Shown: piece by piece, positions 49,949 to 59,713 of the stretch
How the letters are laid out: each line of letters opens with the position of its first letter
Numbering within the stretch: position 1 is the stretch's first letter
Origin: Symsagittifera roscoffensis
Taxonomy: Eukaryota > Xenacoelomorpha > Acoela > Convolutidae
Reading direction: 5' to 3'
Length of the DNA stretch: 60,000 nucleotides
NCBI RefSeq assembly: GCF_963678635.1
Contig: NC_087067.1
Location: forward strand, 22,825,547 to 22,885,546
The notes under the pieces: model-generated
What the model was told of the DNA's origin: nothing
The model's database searches: none
What the model saw: the letters and a program-made list of their open reading frames with translations, nothing else
Made by a program: the position numbers and the translations under genes

Positions 49949-51870
49949 AAAATTGTTATATTTTTAATGAAAAACAGAGTAGAAATAATTTTGAATCATA
50001 ATTTTTTACTGAATCTGAAAAGTCTATACACTAAAATTGAAAAACTTCTAGTAAAAATTATACAGTTTTTTCATCACTATTCTTGTTCTGTCATTTCGTT
50101 TTTTGTTCAAAAGTTCTGATTGACGATAAAACCAGCAACAACCGAGTTCAAATTGTCGTGAAACTTTCATTGGAAATCGATCCGAAAATCTTTAATCTAC
50201 AGTAAAAACTCCATTGGTTGCAAGCTTGCGGAGATTTCGTTGCGATAATTTTGGAAAAAAAAAAGTGAATCACATACGCTATTGAGTGCTTAATTGTTTG
50301 TTGAAATATTATAAAAAACGGGATACTTATTAAACATCGATTAATTGAAAGGTTTTGCCTAGTGACCATTTTAAAGTTTTCCTTGCTTAGTTCTTGTAAA
50401 AGTAATCATAGAGTAGTGGGTAGCAGATATTGGGGATTGATTCACAAAAAATTATATTTTTTTCTTTGCCTTTTATTCTACGATTCAGTAAAAAATTGAT
50501 AACTGACCTGGAAAAGATGAAAATATGTATGTTTTGCTAACATTTGAAAACTTCAAGATAATAATATCATCATTCTCAACCAAAAACTTACTTCAAAATA
50601 GAATTTCAGAGTTGAAACAGCAACATACAGGTCGAGAAAATATTTTGAAGTTGTTTTTAGAAAATGATTTATGGTAATAATTCTGCTTCGGATTAATGAA
50701 CGTTCGTTGAAATGATACATTTTTCACTCTAAAACTCAATTTTCAAATAAAACTTCGTTCAAATTGGATTAAATTGGAAGATAGTAGATGAAGCAAAAGC
50801 TGAAAAAATATCAAAATGAGATAGAAATTCAATTAAATTTATGAGGAGTTTAGATTTTTTTAGTTAAAATTTAGCTTATTTATTACATCTTGAGAAAAAA
50901 TCCAACATAAAAGTGTAATGTTAGAGAATTTTTTTTATCATTTGATATACTAGGTTAACTTATATAATATTTCGGATTTTTTGAAAATAATTTGTTGTTA
51001 TTTAAACCCAACTCTAACATATTTTGGAAAATGAAACTTGAAGCATAAATCAAAAATTTGATTTCAAGATCTACATTTCATTCTTTTGGAAAAAAAAAAT
51101 TGATGTAGAAAAATTTTTAGAGAAAAAAATTTGAAGCCTGTTAAAAAACTCTAATTTCTTAGAAGAACCAGAAGTATGATCTCTTAATTCTATGAATTTT
51201 AACAAGAAATATTTCAGATAAACACACAGTAAAAATTTAGTTCTGTTCAGCTTCATTTTATTTTTCAATTAGAAAATTACGTTGAATTATAGAGTTTTTT
51301 TTGCTTATTAAATCTCGCAAAAGTTTTCAATTGTTATAGTTTGCACCTTAATTTCCTTTTATTAATGGATGTTGTTAAACATGTGCTTCCGAATGTTTAA
51401 AATATCACCAATTCTTTCTCACTTCGACATTTTTGAGAAAAATTCTGACTAAAATCAAGAACAAAAAGCAATTTACAATTTATTTTGCAAAAAAAGCGAT
51501 AGTTAATGTTCCCAAAAGTTGTTTTTTTTTTGCTGAAATAGTTTGCTGTAGCCTAAAGGAGAACCTAAATGAGAACATGTACGATTACATGGTAATAATT
51601 AGACGTTATCAGTTCTAATTTTATCTCTGCCAACAAATTGTTCGTTCAATTGATACTATTTTCTTCTAAATTCAGTTCTGACTAAAATTTCTTGCAAAGT
51701 GAGTTCAAGAGCCAAAACATGCAATAAGCAGAGAACAAGAGTAAGCTTAAGACATCGAAAATTTCTACGGAAAAACCATGAGATAATCATCAGATTTGAA
51801 GAAGATTTTGTTGAATATCATACAATCTAATATACTGTTAAGAGAAATATACCCCATTTTTAGTCAATTT
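49949..51870. other. AT-rich stretch without recognisable genes
   Basis: Both strands hold only short ORFs (up to about 75 codons) with the Phe/Lys/Asn composition expected of AT-rich DNA. I found no motif, no repeat shared with the neighbours and no splice-linked pair that I could defend. Confidence 0.5.
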
Positions 51871-52117
51871 TAGCATTAAAATGTTCACTTTTTATCAATG
51901 ATTTTAAACTTAGTTTTATTAATAATGTGAAAAACGTCTCAGAATTTGTAATTTTTGTACAAGTTTGGGTTATTCTTTGAGAAAAAACTGAGGAGGAGTT
52001 GGATCATGGAGTTTGATCTAGAACTTTCAATAAATATCGCTCTTATTGATCAATTGATTTGAGGTTTTTAAGTGAAATAAAAACCAATCTTACCATCACA
52101 CTGAAACCCTTCCTTTC

Positions 52118-52412
52118 CCTATCTTAATACGTTGGGAAACCTATTCCCTATGTTAATACAATGCATTTCTAAACCTTATACATAGGGATATCTATACACT
52201 ATATCACAAATTGTAGAAGTTAGCTAAGAAACGCAAGTATCGGCAAAATCGAGCCCCAAAAAATTCGGGCGCCTGAAACTTACCATCTCAAACCCTACCA
52301 TCTTAAAACATAGGAAACCTAATCCCTATCTTAATAGATAGGGAAATATATTCCCTATCTTAAAACATAGTTTGCTGACCGGATACTCTATAGCCTATGT
52401 TAATACAGGGGG
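52118..52412 (+). repeat. Cluster of TTCCCTAT-TTAATA short repeats with a palindrome, copy 1
   Basis: Units reading CCCTATCTTAATAC or CCCTATGTTAATAC, often closed by a TAGGGAAA complement, occur near 52119, 52148, 52323, 52355 and 52393. The element at 52323-52344 is a perfect palindrome containing CCCTATCTTAATAGATAGGG (9 bp arms, TTAA centre). Confidence 0.6.
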
Positions 52413-52802
52413 GTCAGCAAGCAACTACCCCCACCCTGATCAGCCCCAACATATACTACTCTATTTGAAAAGTCTTTGAGACTTCATTTTTTTCAGACAA
52501 CCAAGTTACAGTTGCCACTGCGAGTGAGTTTTCACGGATTTGCAATAAAAAAATCTAATTTCATCATACTTGTTTGGAACGCTACAATTTGTTCATAATT
52601 TTTTTATTTGCCCATTAAAAGATAATTGAATTTCGACTGGCTACAGTTTCATTTATGATAAATGGAAAAATTTGGCAAAAATGAGCCCAATTTTTTCAAT
52701 TCGGTTCTAATAAATGAGGGATTTTTTTTGTAAAACGGCCCAAAATTATCATTTCCTAATTGAAATTGTTCTTAATTTGAAACCCAGATTTATTTTGGAT
52801 CA

Positions 52803-52859
52803 ATTGAGCAATCTCCCCCCCCCCCATTCTCGCGTGGGGGGGGGGGGAGATAGCTCAAT
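52803..52859. repeat. Poly-C/poly-G hairpin, copy 1
   Basis: Left arm ATTGAGCAATCT then 11 C, a ten-base centre ATTCTCGCGT, then 12 G and the right arm AGATAGCTCAAT. The arms are complementary except for one A/T position, so either strand could fold into a stem of about 24 bp. Confidence 0.7.
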
Positions 52860-53423
52860 AGGTACTTGAGACATGTTTGTAACCACTTGAAAAAAGAAAA
52901 TGAAGAACATGAAATCATAAAACATATTTTCCAACGACTGTGGAAAGCTAAAATTTACAATATCAAAGCTCAAAAGTTTCATTCGGATTAAAAAAAGAAT
53001 CAATAAAACAGCCATAAAAAGCGACTTTTTTTTCCTTTCTTAACATAAAAAAAAGTTTTTGCGAACAATATTAAGGTGCTGCGGAGAACCGTTTTTGCTA
53101 CTCAGATACAACGCTAGAGCACCACTCCTGGTAAATCGCTTTCTTCGATGAGGCTATGGTCGCTTAAACAAAATTTTAGCAGTAAAATGTTCACTTTTTA
53201 TCAATGATTTTAAACTTAGTTATATTAATAATGTGAAAAACGTCTCAGAATTTGTAATTTTTGTACAAGTTTGGGTTATTCTTTGAGAAAAAACTGAGGA
53301 GGAGTTGGATCATGGAGTTTGATCTAGAACTTTCAATAAATATCGCTCTTATTGATCAATTGATTTGAGGTTTTTAAGTGAAATAAAAACCAATCTTATC
53401 ATCACACTGAAACCCTTCCTTTC

Positions 53424-53732
53424 CCTATCTTAATACATTGGGAAACCTATTCCCTATGTTAATACAATGCATTTCTAAACCTTATACGTAGGGATATCTA
53501 TACACTATATCACAAATTGTAGAAGTTAGCTAAGAAACGCAAGTATCGGCAAAATCGAGCCCCAAAAAATTCGGGCGCCAAAAATTTCCTGAAACTTACC
53601 ATCTCAAACCCTACCATCTTAAAACATAGGAAACCTAATCCCTATCTTAATAGATAGGGAAATATATTCCCTATCTTAAAACATAGTTTGCTGACCGGAT
53701 ACTCCATAGCCTATGTTAATACAGGGGGGTCA
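53424..53732 (+). repeat. Cluster of TTCCCTAT-TTAATA short repeats, copy 2
   Basis: This is the duplicate of the 52118-52412 cluster; the palindrome is conserved exactly at 53639-53660. Confidence 0.6.
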
Positions 53733-54118
53733 GCAAGCAACTACCCCCACCCTGATCAGCCCCAACATATACTACTCTATTTGAAAAGTCTTTGAGACTT
53801 CATTTTTTTCAGACAACCAAGTTACAGTTGCCACTGCGAGTGAGTTTTCACGGATTTGCAATAAAAAAATCTAATTTCATCATACTTGTTTGGAACGCTA
53901 CAATTTGTTCATAATTTTTTTATTTGCCCATTAAAAGATAATTGAATTTCGACTGGCTACAGTTTCATTTATGATAAATGGAAAAATTTGGCAAAAATGA
54001 GCCCAATTTTTTCAATTCGGTTCTAATAAATGAGGGATTTTTTTTGTAAAACGGCCCAAAATTATCATTTCCTAATTGAGATTGTTCTTAATTTGAAACC
54101 CAGATTTATTTTGGATCA

Positions 54119-54184
54119 ATTGAGCAATCTCCCCCCCCCCCCCCCATTCTCGCGTGGGGGGGGGGGGGGGGGAGATAGCTCAAT
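54119..54184. repeat. Poly-C/poly-G hairpin, copy 2 (expanded)
   Basis: Same arms and same ten-base centre as at 52803, but 15 C and 17 G instead of 11 and 12. Both runs have lengthened together since the 1.3 kb duplication. Confidence 0.7.
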
Positions 54185-54497
54185 AGGTACTTGAGACATG
54201 TTTGTAACCACTTGAAAAAAGAATGAAGAACATGAAATCGTAAAACATATTTTCCAACGACTGTGGAAAGCCAAAATTTACAATATCAAAGCTCAAAAGT
54301 TTCATTCGGATTAAAAAAAGAATCAATAAAACAGCCATAAAAAGCGACTTTTTTTTCCTTTCTTAACATAAAAAAAAGTTTTTGCGAACAATATTAAGGT
54401 GCTGCGGAGAACCGTTTTTGCTACTCAGATACAACGCTAGAGCACCACTCCTGGTAAATCGCTTTCTTCGATGAGGCTATGGTCGCTTAAACAAAAT

Positions 54498-54740
54498 TTT
54501 GCAAAAAAAAATTTTTTTTTTTCATAAATTTCGATTTTTTTTCAAAATTATTCTCGATACTCATGTAAGATAACTTCAGTTGGTCAATTGATTGCGTGCT
54601 ATAAACACATCATTCATCTACTTGCGTTTGCTGACGTCTTTTTATAGAGTTTTTTCGATTTTGCTGGGGGGAGATAGCTCAATTGGTCATTACGGGGGGG
54701 GGGGGGGGAGATTGCTCAATTGATCCTTTATTTTTGCTGA
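54498..54740. other. Spacer with a third G-run element
   Basis: AT-rich spacer between the two duplications. At 54666-54721 it has GGGGGGAGATAGCTCAAT, then a run of 15 G, then AGATTGCTCAATTG: the two arm sequences of the hairpins but arranged as direct instead of inverted repeats. No gene seen. Confidence 0.5.
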
Positions 54741-55391
54741 TTGAGCCTTTATTGATCCTCTATTAATTTCAACCGATCAGTTTCGAGTATCATGATCGAA
54801 CTTTCAAAATAGCAAAAAGATCAGCTTTTGGGCCGTATAACAGAAAATACCCATAAACGATAGTACAAATTGAGTTAAGCCGTGGGCAAGTCTTCTCTTA
54901 GACCGACCTTCGCATAAACATTCAAATCACAGAGTTTGCGTAAGAGATCAAGTCTTACTTCTTTTTATCACGGAAGCCCAACCCGTTTTGGCCGACCAAC
55001 CCTATTTCTTCAACAAGAGCCTTATAGACGCCAATTTATAAAGCGGAGCCAGAGGTAGAGCCGGAAAACACGGTTTTTTCGTTACAACCATCAGAAAGTA
55101 GCTAAATTGTGGTCAATTTGGAATTTTTGGGAGATCAAAGCTTTGAATTTTGAGTCAATTTGAATTTTTTGTAACGCCCATGATTTTCAAAGATCCAAAG
55201 AACCTACGAATTGCTTAGGATCTTAGGAAAATTGGTATAAAAAATCTGCGATTGATGGTATCTAAAATTGAGAATCTATTGTTCGACTCTTTAGAGTTAT
55301 GGTCTTCTCAATTTATCGGGTTTTCCATTCAGCTATTCACTCAGTTGATTGCGTTAAATTTGAAAATGTCTTCGTATTCGTTCACTCTTCT

Positions 55392-55808
55392 CAGCTATTT
55401 TGGTCATAGATAGAGGGAAAGGAAGCTTTATTTTGGTCCCTTCCAATATGTATTTCTTTGCGTTGGTTTATTGCTTTTTGCTTCAAATAGCATGAATGTA
55501 TTATAAAGGTTGAATTCAGACATGCAGTTGTGTTATTGTATTCATCGGCTTTCTGCAGAATCGCTACGAGAACTCCAAGCCATCTGTCGGAGCTCCGATC
55601 GAACAACTTGAAATGAATGTAATAAGCCTTTGGTTGAATTTTAAAAGCGTTCTATCGCAGCGTTGCTTTCTAGTAGCGTGTACTATTTTATGCTACTTTG
55701 TTATTTTATTCAAATTTTCTTTCAAACTGAATCCAGTTTTTTCCCTAAAACTCCAGGGCCGTGGAGTTTTTTGAGCTGAAATTTTACTCATATGTCGACC
55801 AGAACATA
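55392..55808. other. 417-bp tract identical in both BET-duplication copies
   Basis: By eye this tract is identical to 57949-58365, whereas the kilobase that follows differs at roughly 3-4 percent of sites. On the minus strand it contains a 71-74 codon open reading (from TTG; 55606-55391) with no recognised domain. On the plus strand it lies upstream of the BET promoter motifs and contains TATAAAG at 55502. It may be a constrained regulatory element, a minus-strand exon or a gene-conversion tract. Confidence 0.5.
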
Positions 55809-55927
55809 ACCCACCTTGACGCCAATTTTCAGAAATTGGGATGCCCGAGGTGAGCAGAACTTCGGCTATTTTGATTTAAAGCCGAATCGATTTGGATCAT
55901 TTCTCAGCGTTCATTTTGCTTGTGCGT

Positions 55928-55948
55928 CACGTGAAAATCTCGACCAAT
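55928..55948 (+). promoter_or_regulatory. E-box and CCAAT box, BET promoter copy 1
   Basis: CACGTG at 55928-55933 (inside GCGTCACGTGA, which also overlaps a CRE-like half-site) and CCAAT at 55944-55948 lie about 140 and 120 bp upstream of the predicted start codon. Both are preserved in copy 2 although the flanks differ. This is a typical layout for an animal promoter without a TATA box. Confidence 0.45.
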
Positions 55949-56002
55949 CAGATCACTCAGAATTTCATGTACACGGTGAACTTTGTAAATTTCATTATCA
56001 AC

Positions 56003-56038
56003 ATGGCCGCGCACATGAGCATGTTATACAGCTGTTAA
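56003..56038 (+). promoter_or_regulatory. Upstream ORF, 11 codons, copy 1
   Basis: AACATGG context, ATG at 56003, TAA at 56036, three Met codons within 11 codons. It ends 30 bases before the predicted main ATG. It is kept in copy 2 with two residues changed region-wide but the same length. If transcribed it could lower translation of the main ORF. Confidence 0.35.
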
Positions 56039-56068
56039 AAAGACAGCAAATTTATGTAAAAAGGTAAA

Positions 56069-56106
56069 ATGGAAGAGGTTGGATTTCAAAAACCGACAGA
56101 TATTTG
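56069..56106 (+). CDS. BET-like bromodomain gene, exon 1, proximal copy
   Basis: ATG at 56069 (AAAATGG, good start context) opens 12 codons plus two bases. The exon ends TG at 56106 before GTAATT. The two leftover bases join the single leading base of exon 2 to complete a codon (TGC, Cys; Ser in copy 2), so the phases fit and the frame continues into the bromodomain exon. I inferred this exon from the phase match and from its conservation in copy 2; the sequence alone does not prove it. The donor base before GT is G preceded by T (TG/GTAATT), slightly weaker than AG/GTAATT in copy 2. Confidence 0.45.
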
Positions 56107-56852
56107 GTAATTCAAAGTAATTATTATGTTTGTATGTTGTTTCAGGTAATTTACGATCGAAGTGTTCATTGGGAGAGTTGTAATAGGCGCTAACCTTTAG
56201 AGAAAAGATTTTTCACAAGATGGCAATGTGACTATGTGAAGGATCCTATAAAATTAATAAATCAGATATTTTACGTAAATACGAGTAATAAGGTTAAAAT
56301 TTTGGCAGCAAAATGAGGTAGGTCAACTGAGGTTCTCTATGTATTGAAATCAGTGGTTATAATTCTGGTGTCGAGGAATGCAATGACGACAAAAAAATTA
56401 ACCAGATTAGCCTTTCTCAATGTAAATGAAACCCAGCTAGTTTCTCTGTTTTTCTTCGCCAGAAATTAACAAAAATATCCGAAGTTATTTTGTTCGAAGC
56501 TCCACAAATGCATTCCTATAATTAAAAGTGAACTGAAATTTGAAAATCTGACAGGAAAACTGACGGCGTCGATTTGAGAATAATGTTTTTTTTTCTGCAG
56601 TTACTGGAAAATAGAAGCAAAAACCTGAGGGCGAAGGACTATGAAGTCTTAGTTGTCTCAAAAGCTATAGCAGAGAACTGCATTTTTTAAAAAACTGTAG
56701 GAGTCAGTTTCTAATTTTTAAGTATGCCTTGATATAAAAACCCTGTTCATACGATTATTGTTTAGATAATCTCCCAATGCAACTACGTCGTTTTTATAGG
56801 AACTGCCACTCCTGCCGATTTTCTAAAAACTCATATAGATATTTTGTTTCAG

Positions 56853-57156
56853 CGCAAATATACCAATTGATTCTTGTGGTAAGCTACAAGATGACCCTAT
56901 TGCTACACCAGTCGAAACAAAACATGAACCCACCGATAACGTGAGCGAAAACTCAAAAGAGAGTGCTTCCGCGCTTGCACCCATAGACCCCAAAGATGTG
57001 ACAATACTACCTCCCCCAGAATACCGTTGTCCAGGTAGAGGTAGATGGACAAATCAACTCAAATACCTCCTGGTGACAGTAATCAAGCCAATATTGAATT
57101 TGAAGTGCTCGAGGTATTTCAAGACACCTGTAGACCCAATAACTCTAAGAGTTCCG
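56853..57156 (+). CDS. BET-family bromodomain protein, exon 2, proximal copy
   Basis: Acceptor TTTTGTTTCAG ends at 56852; donor CCG/GTGAGT follows 57156. The 304 bp exon holds one base of a split codon and 101 full codons. With exon 1 the product has 114 residues here: a low-complexity acidic/Ser/Ala leader, Pro-Pro-Pro-Glu at 66-69, then Arg-Trp-Thr-Asn-Gln-Leu-Lys-Tyr-Leu-Leu at 77-86 and Phe-Lys-Thr-Pro-Val-Asp at 102-107. The Thr-Asn-Gln-Leu-x-Tyr-Leu and Pro-Val-Asp blocks are hallmarks of the first bromodomain of BRD2/3/4/T and fs(1)h, chromatin readers of acetylated histone tails. The WPF shelf is reduced to Arg-Tyr-Phe. Later helices, including the acetyl-lysine-binding Asn, are not in the window. 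No following exon exists before copy 2. Confidence 0.75.
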
Positions 57157-58484
57157 GTGAGTAAATCTGACGCATTTTCTAATGCATTGCAATAGATGAG
57201 ATCTGCTTTGATGGCCTGTTCTTTCAATTTGAACCGTCATTACACTTGCCAGCTTGCAAGCGTTAGTGTATTAGTACGAACCTTCTTTTTTCCAACCTTG
57301 AGCCTTTATTGATCCTCTATTAATTTCAACCGATCAGTTTCGAGTATCATGATCGAACTTTCAAAATAGCAAAAAGATCAGCTTTTGGGCCGTATAACAG
57401 AAAATACCCATAAACGATAGTACAAATTGAGTTAAGCCGTGGGCAAGTCTTCTCTTAGACCGACCTTCGCATAAACATTCAAATCACAGAGTTTGCGTAA
57501 GAGATCAAGTCTTACTTCATTTTATCACGGAAGCCCAACCCGTTTTGGCCGACCAACCCTAATTCTTCAACAGGAGCCTTATAGACACCAATTTATAAAG
57601 CGGAGCAAGAGGTAGAGCCGGAAAACACGGTTTTTTCGTTACAACCATCAGAAAGTAGCTAAATTGTGGTCAATTTGGAATTTTTGGGAGATCAAAGCTA
57701 CCAAAATAGGTCAATTTGAATTTTTAGTAACGCCCATGATTTTCAAAGATCCAAAGAACCTACGAATTGCTTAGGATCTTAGGAAAATTGGTATAAAAAA
57801 TCTGCGATTGATGGTATCTAAAATTGAGAAACTATTGTTTGACTCTTTAGAGTTATGGTCTTCTCAATTTATCGGGTTTTCCATTCAGCTATTCACTCAG
57901 TTGATTGCGTTAAATTTGAAAATGTCTTCGTATTCGTTCACTCTTCCCAGCTATTTTGGTCATAGATAGAGGGAAAGGAAGCTTTATTTTGGTCCCTTCC
58001 AATATGTATTTCTTTGCGTTGGTTTATTGCTTTTTGCTTCAAATAGCATGAATGTATTATAAAGGTTGAATTCAGACATGCAGTTGTGTTATTGTATTCA
58101 TCGGCTTTCTGCAGAATCGCTACGAGAACTCCAAGCCATCTGTCGGAGCTCCGATCGAACAACTTGAAATGAATGTAATAAGCCTTTGGTTGAATTTTAA
58201 AAGCGTTCTATCGCAGCGTTGCTTTCTAGTAGCGTGTACTATTTTATGCTACTTTGTTATTTTATTCAAATTTTCTTTCAAACTGAATCCAGTTTTTTCC
58301 CTAAAACTCCAGGGCCGTGGAGTTTTTTGAGCTGAAATTTTACTCATATGTCGACCAGAACATATCCCACCTTGACACCAATTTTCAGAAACTGGGATGC
58401 CCGAGGTGAGCAGAACTTCGTCTATTTTGATTTAAAGCCGAGTCGATTTTGATCATTTCTCAGCGTTCATTTTGCTGTGTGCGT

Positions 58485-58505
58485 CACGTGAAAATCTCGA
58501 CCAAT
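58485..58505 (+). promoter_or_regulatory. E-box and CCAAT box, BET promoter copy 2
   Basis: CACGTG at 58485-58490 and CCAAT at 58501-58505, matching copy 1 in order and spacing, 120-140 bp upstream of the predicted ATG at 58626. Confidence 0.45.
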
Positions 58506-58559
58506 CAGATCGCTCAGAATTTCATGTACACGGTGAACTTTGTAAATTTCATTATCAAC

Positions 58560-58595
58560 ATGGCCGCGCACATGAGCATGTTATTGAGCTGTTAA
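58560..58595 (+). promoter_or_regulatory. Upstream ORF, 11 codons, copy 2
   Basis: ATG at 58560 and TAA at 58593, same length and position relative to the main start as in copy 1. Confidence 0.35.
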
Positions 58596-58625
58596 AAAGA
58601 CAGCAAATTTATGTAAAAAGGTAAA

Positions 58626-58663
58626 ATGGAAGAGGTTGGATTTCCAAAACCGACAGATATTAG
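58626..58663 (+). CDS. BET-like bromodomain gene, exon 1, distal copy
   Basis: ATG at 58626 and 12 codons, then AG before GTAATT at 58664. The phase fits exon 2 exactly: AG plus C gives Ser. One residue differs from copy 1 (Pro for Gln at position 7), and the donor is a better consensus (AG/GTAATT). Intron 1 runs 58664-59409, 746 bp, with TTTGTTTCAG at its end. Confidence 0.5.
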
Positions 58664-59409
58664 GTAATTCAAAGTAATTATTATGTTTGTATGTTGTTTC
58701 AGGTAATTTACGATCGAAGTGTGCATTGGGAGAGTTGTAATAGGCGCTAACCTTTAGAGAAAAGATTTTTCACAAGATAGCAATGTGACGATGTGAAGGA
58801 TCCTATAAAATTAATAAATCAGATAATATTTTACGTAAATACGAGAAATAAGGTTAAAATTTTGGCAGCAAAATGAGGTAGGTCATCTGAGATTCTCTAT
58901 GTATTGAAATCAGTGGTTATAATTCTGGTGTCGAGGAATGCAATGACGACTAAAATGAACCAGATTAGCCTTTCTCAATGTAAATGAAACCCAGCTAGTT
59001 TATCTGTCTTTCTTCGCCAGAAATTAACAAAAATATCCGAAGTTATTTTGTTGGAAGCTCGACGAATGCATTCCTATAATTAAAAGTGAACTGAAATTTG
59101 AAAATCTGACAGGAAAACTGACTGCGTCGATTTGAGAATAATTTTTTTTTCTGCAGTTACTGGAAAATAGAAGCAAAAACCTGAGGGCGAATGACTACGA
59201 AGCATTAGTTGTCTCAAAAGCTATAGCAGAGAACTGCATTTTTTAATAAAACTGTAGGAGTCAGTTTCTAATTTTTAAGTATGCCTTGATATAAAAACCC
59301 TGTTCATACGATTATTGCTTAGATAATCTCCCAATGCAACTACGTCGTTTTTATAGGAACTGCCACTCCTGCCGCTTTTCTAAAAACTCATATAGATATT
59401 TTGTTTCAG

Positions 59410-59713
59410 CGCAAATATACCAATTGATTCTTGTGGTAAGCTACAAGATGACCCTATTGCTACACCAGTCGAAACAAAACATGAACCCACCGATAACGTG
59501 AGCGAAAACTCAAAAGAGAGTGCTTCCGCGCTTGCACCCATAGACCCCAAAGATGTGACAATACTACCTCCCCCAGAATACCGTTGTCCAGGTAGAGGTA
59601 GATGGACAAATCAACTCAAATACCTCCTGGTGACAGTAATCAAGCCAATATTGAATTTGAAGTGCTCGAGGTATTTCAAGACACCTGTAGACCCAATAAC
59701 TCTAAGAGTTCCG
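59410..59713 (+). CDS. BET-family bromodomain protein, exon 2, distal copy
   Basis: Base-for-base the same as 56853-57156 as far as I can read, with the same acceptor and GTGAGT donor. It encodes the acidic leader and the start of the first bromodomain (helix Z and the ZA loop, through Pro-Val-Asp and a Leu-x-Val-Pro end, phase 0). Human homologues continue after this Leu-Pro with a conserved Asp-Tyr-Tyr, which would be expected at the start of exon 3, beyond 60000. Nuclear chromatin reader by family. This copy is the likely functional 5' end because nothing separates it from downstream sequence. Confidence 0.78.

Larger units (their letters stand above)
51871..54497 (+). repeat. 1,306-bp tandem duplication
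   Basis: Sequence 51871-53176 recurs at 53177-54497; the shared start ATGTTCACTTTTTATCAATG is at 51881 and 53187. The copies are nearly identical except for homopolymer length and a few substitutions; an extra CCAAAAATTT occurs near 53579 in copy 2. No gene is recognised. The unit contains TATCTTAATA-type short repeats, a palindrome and a poly-C/poly-G hairpin, listed separately. Confidence 0.9.
54741..57297 (+). repeat. 2,557-bp tandem duplication, copy 1 (BET gene 5' end)
   Basis: The unit starts TTGAGCCTTTATTGATCC at 54741 and again at 57298. It carries a promoter region, uORF, exon 1, intron 1, exon 2 and the start of intron 2 of a bromodomain gene. This proximal copy has no downstream exons of its own before copy 2 begins. 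Its first 1.1 kb (54741-55850) has no gene I can defend on the plus strand. Confidence 0.9.

Noticed and set aside
52800-53015. 71-codon minus ORF ending in a proline run
   Set aside because: The proline and glycine codons come from the poly-C/poly-G hairpin. The copy at 54119 differs in run length and changes frame, so a protein is unlikely.
55816-56067. 83-codon plus-strand ORF upstream of BET exon 1
   Set aside because: Copy 2 has an in-frame TGA and indels in the same place, and the ORF covers the E-box/CCAAT promoter region.
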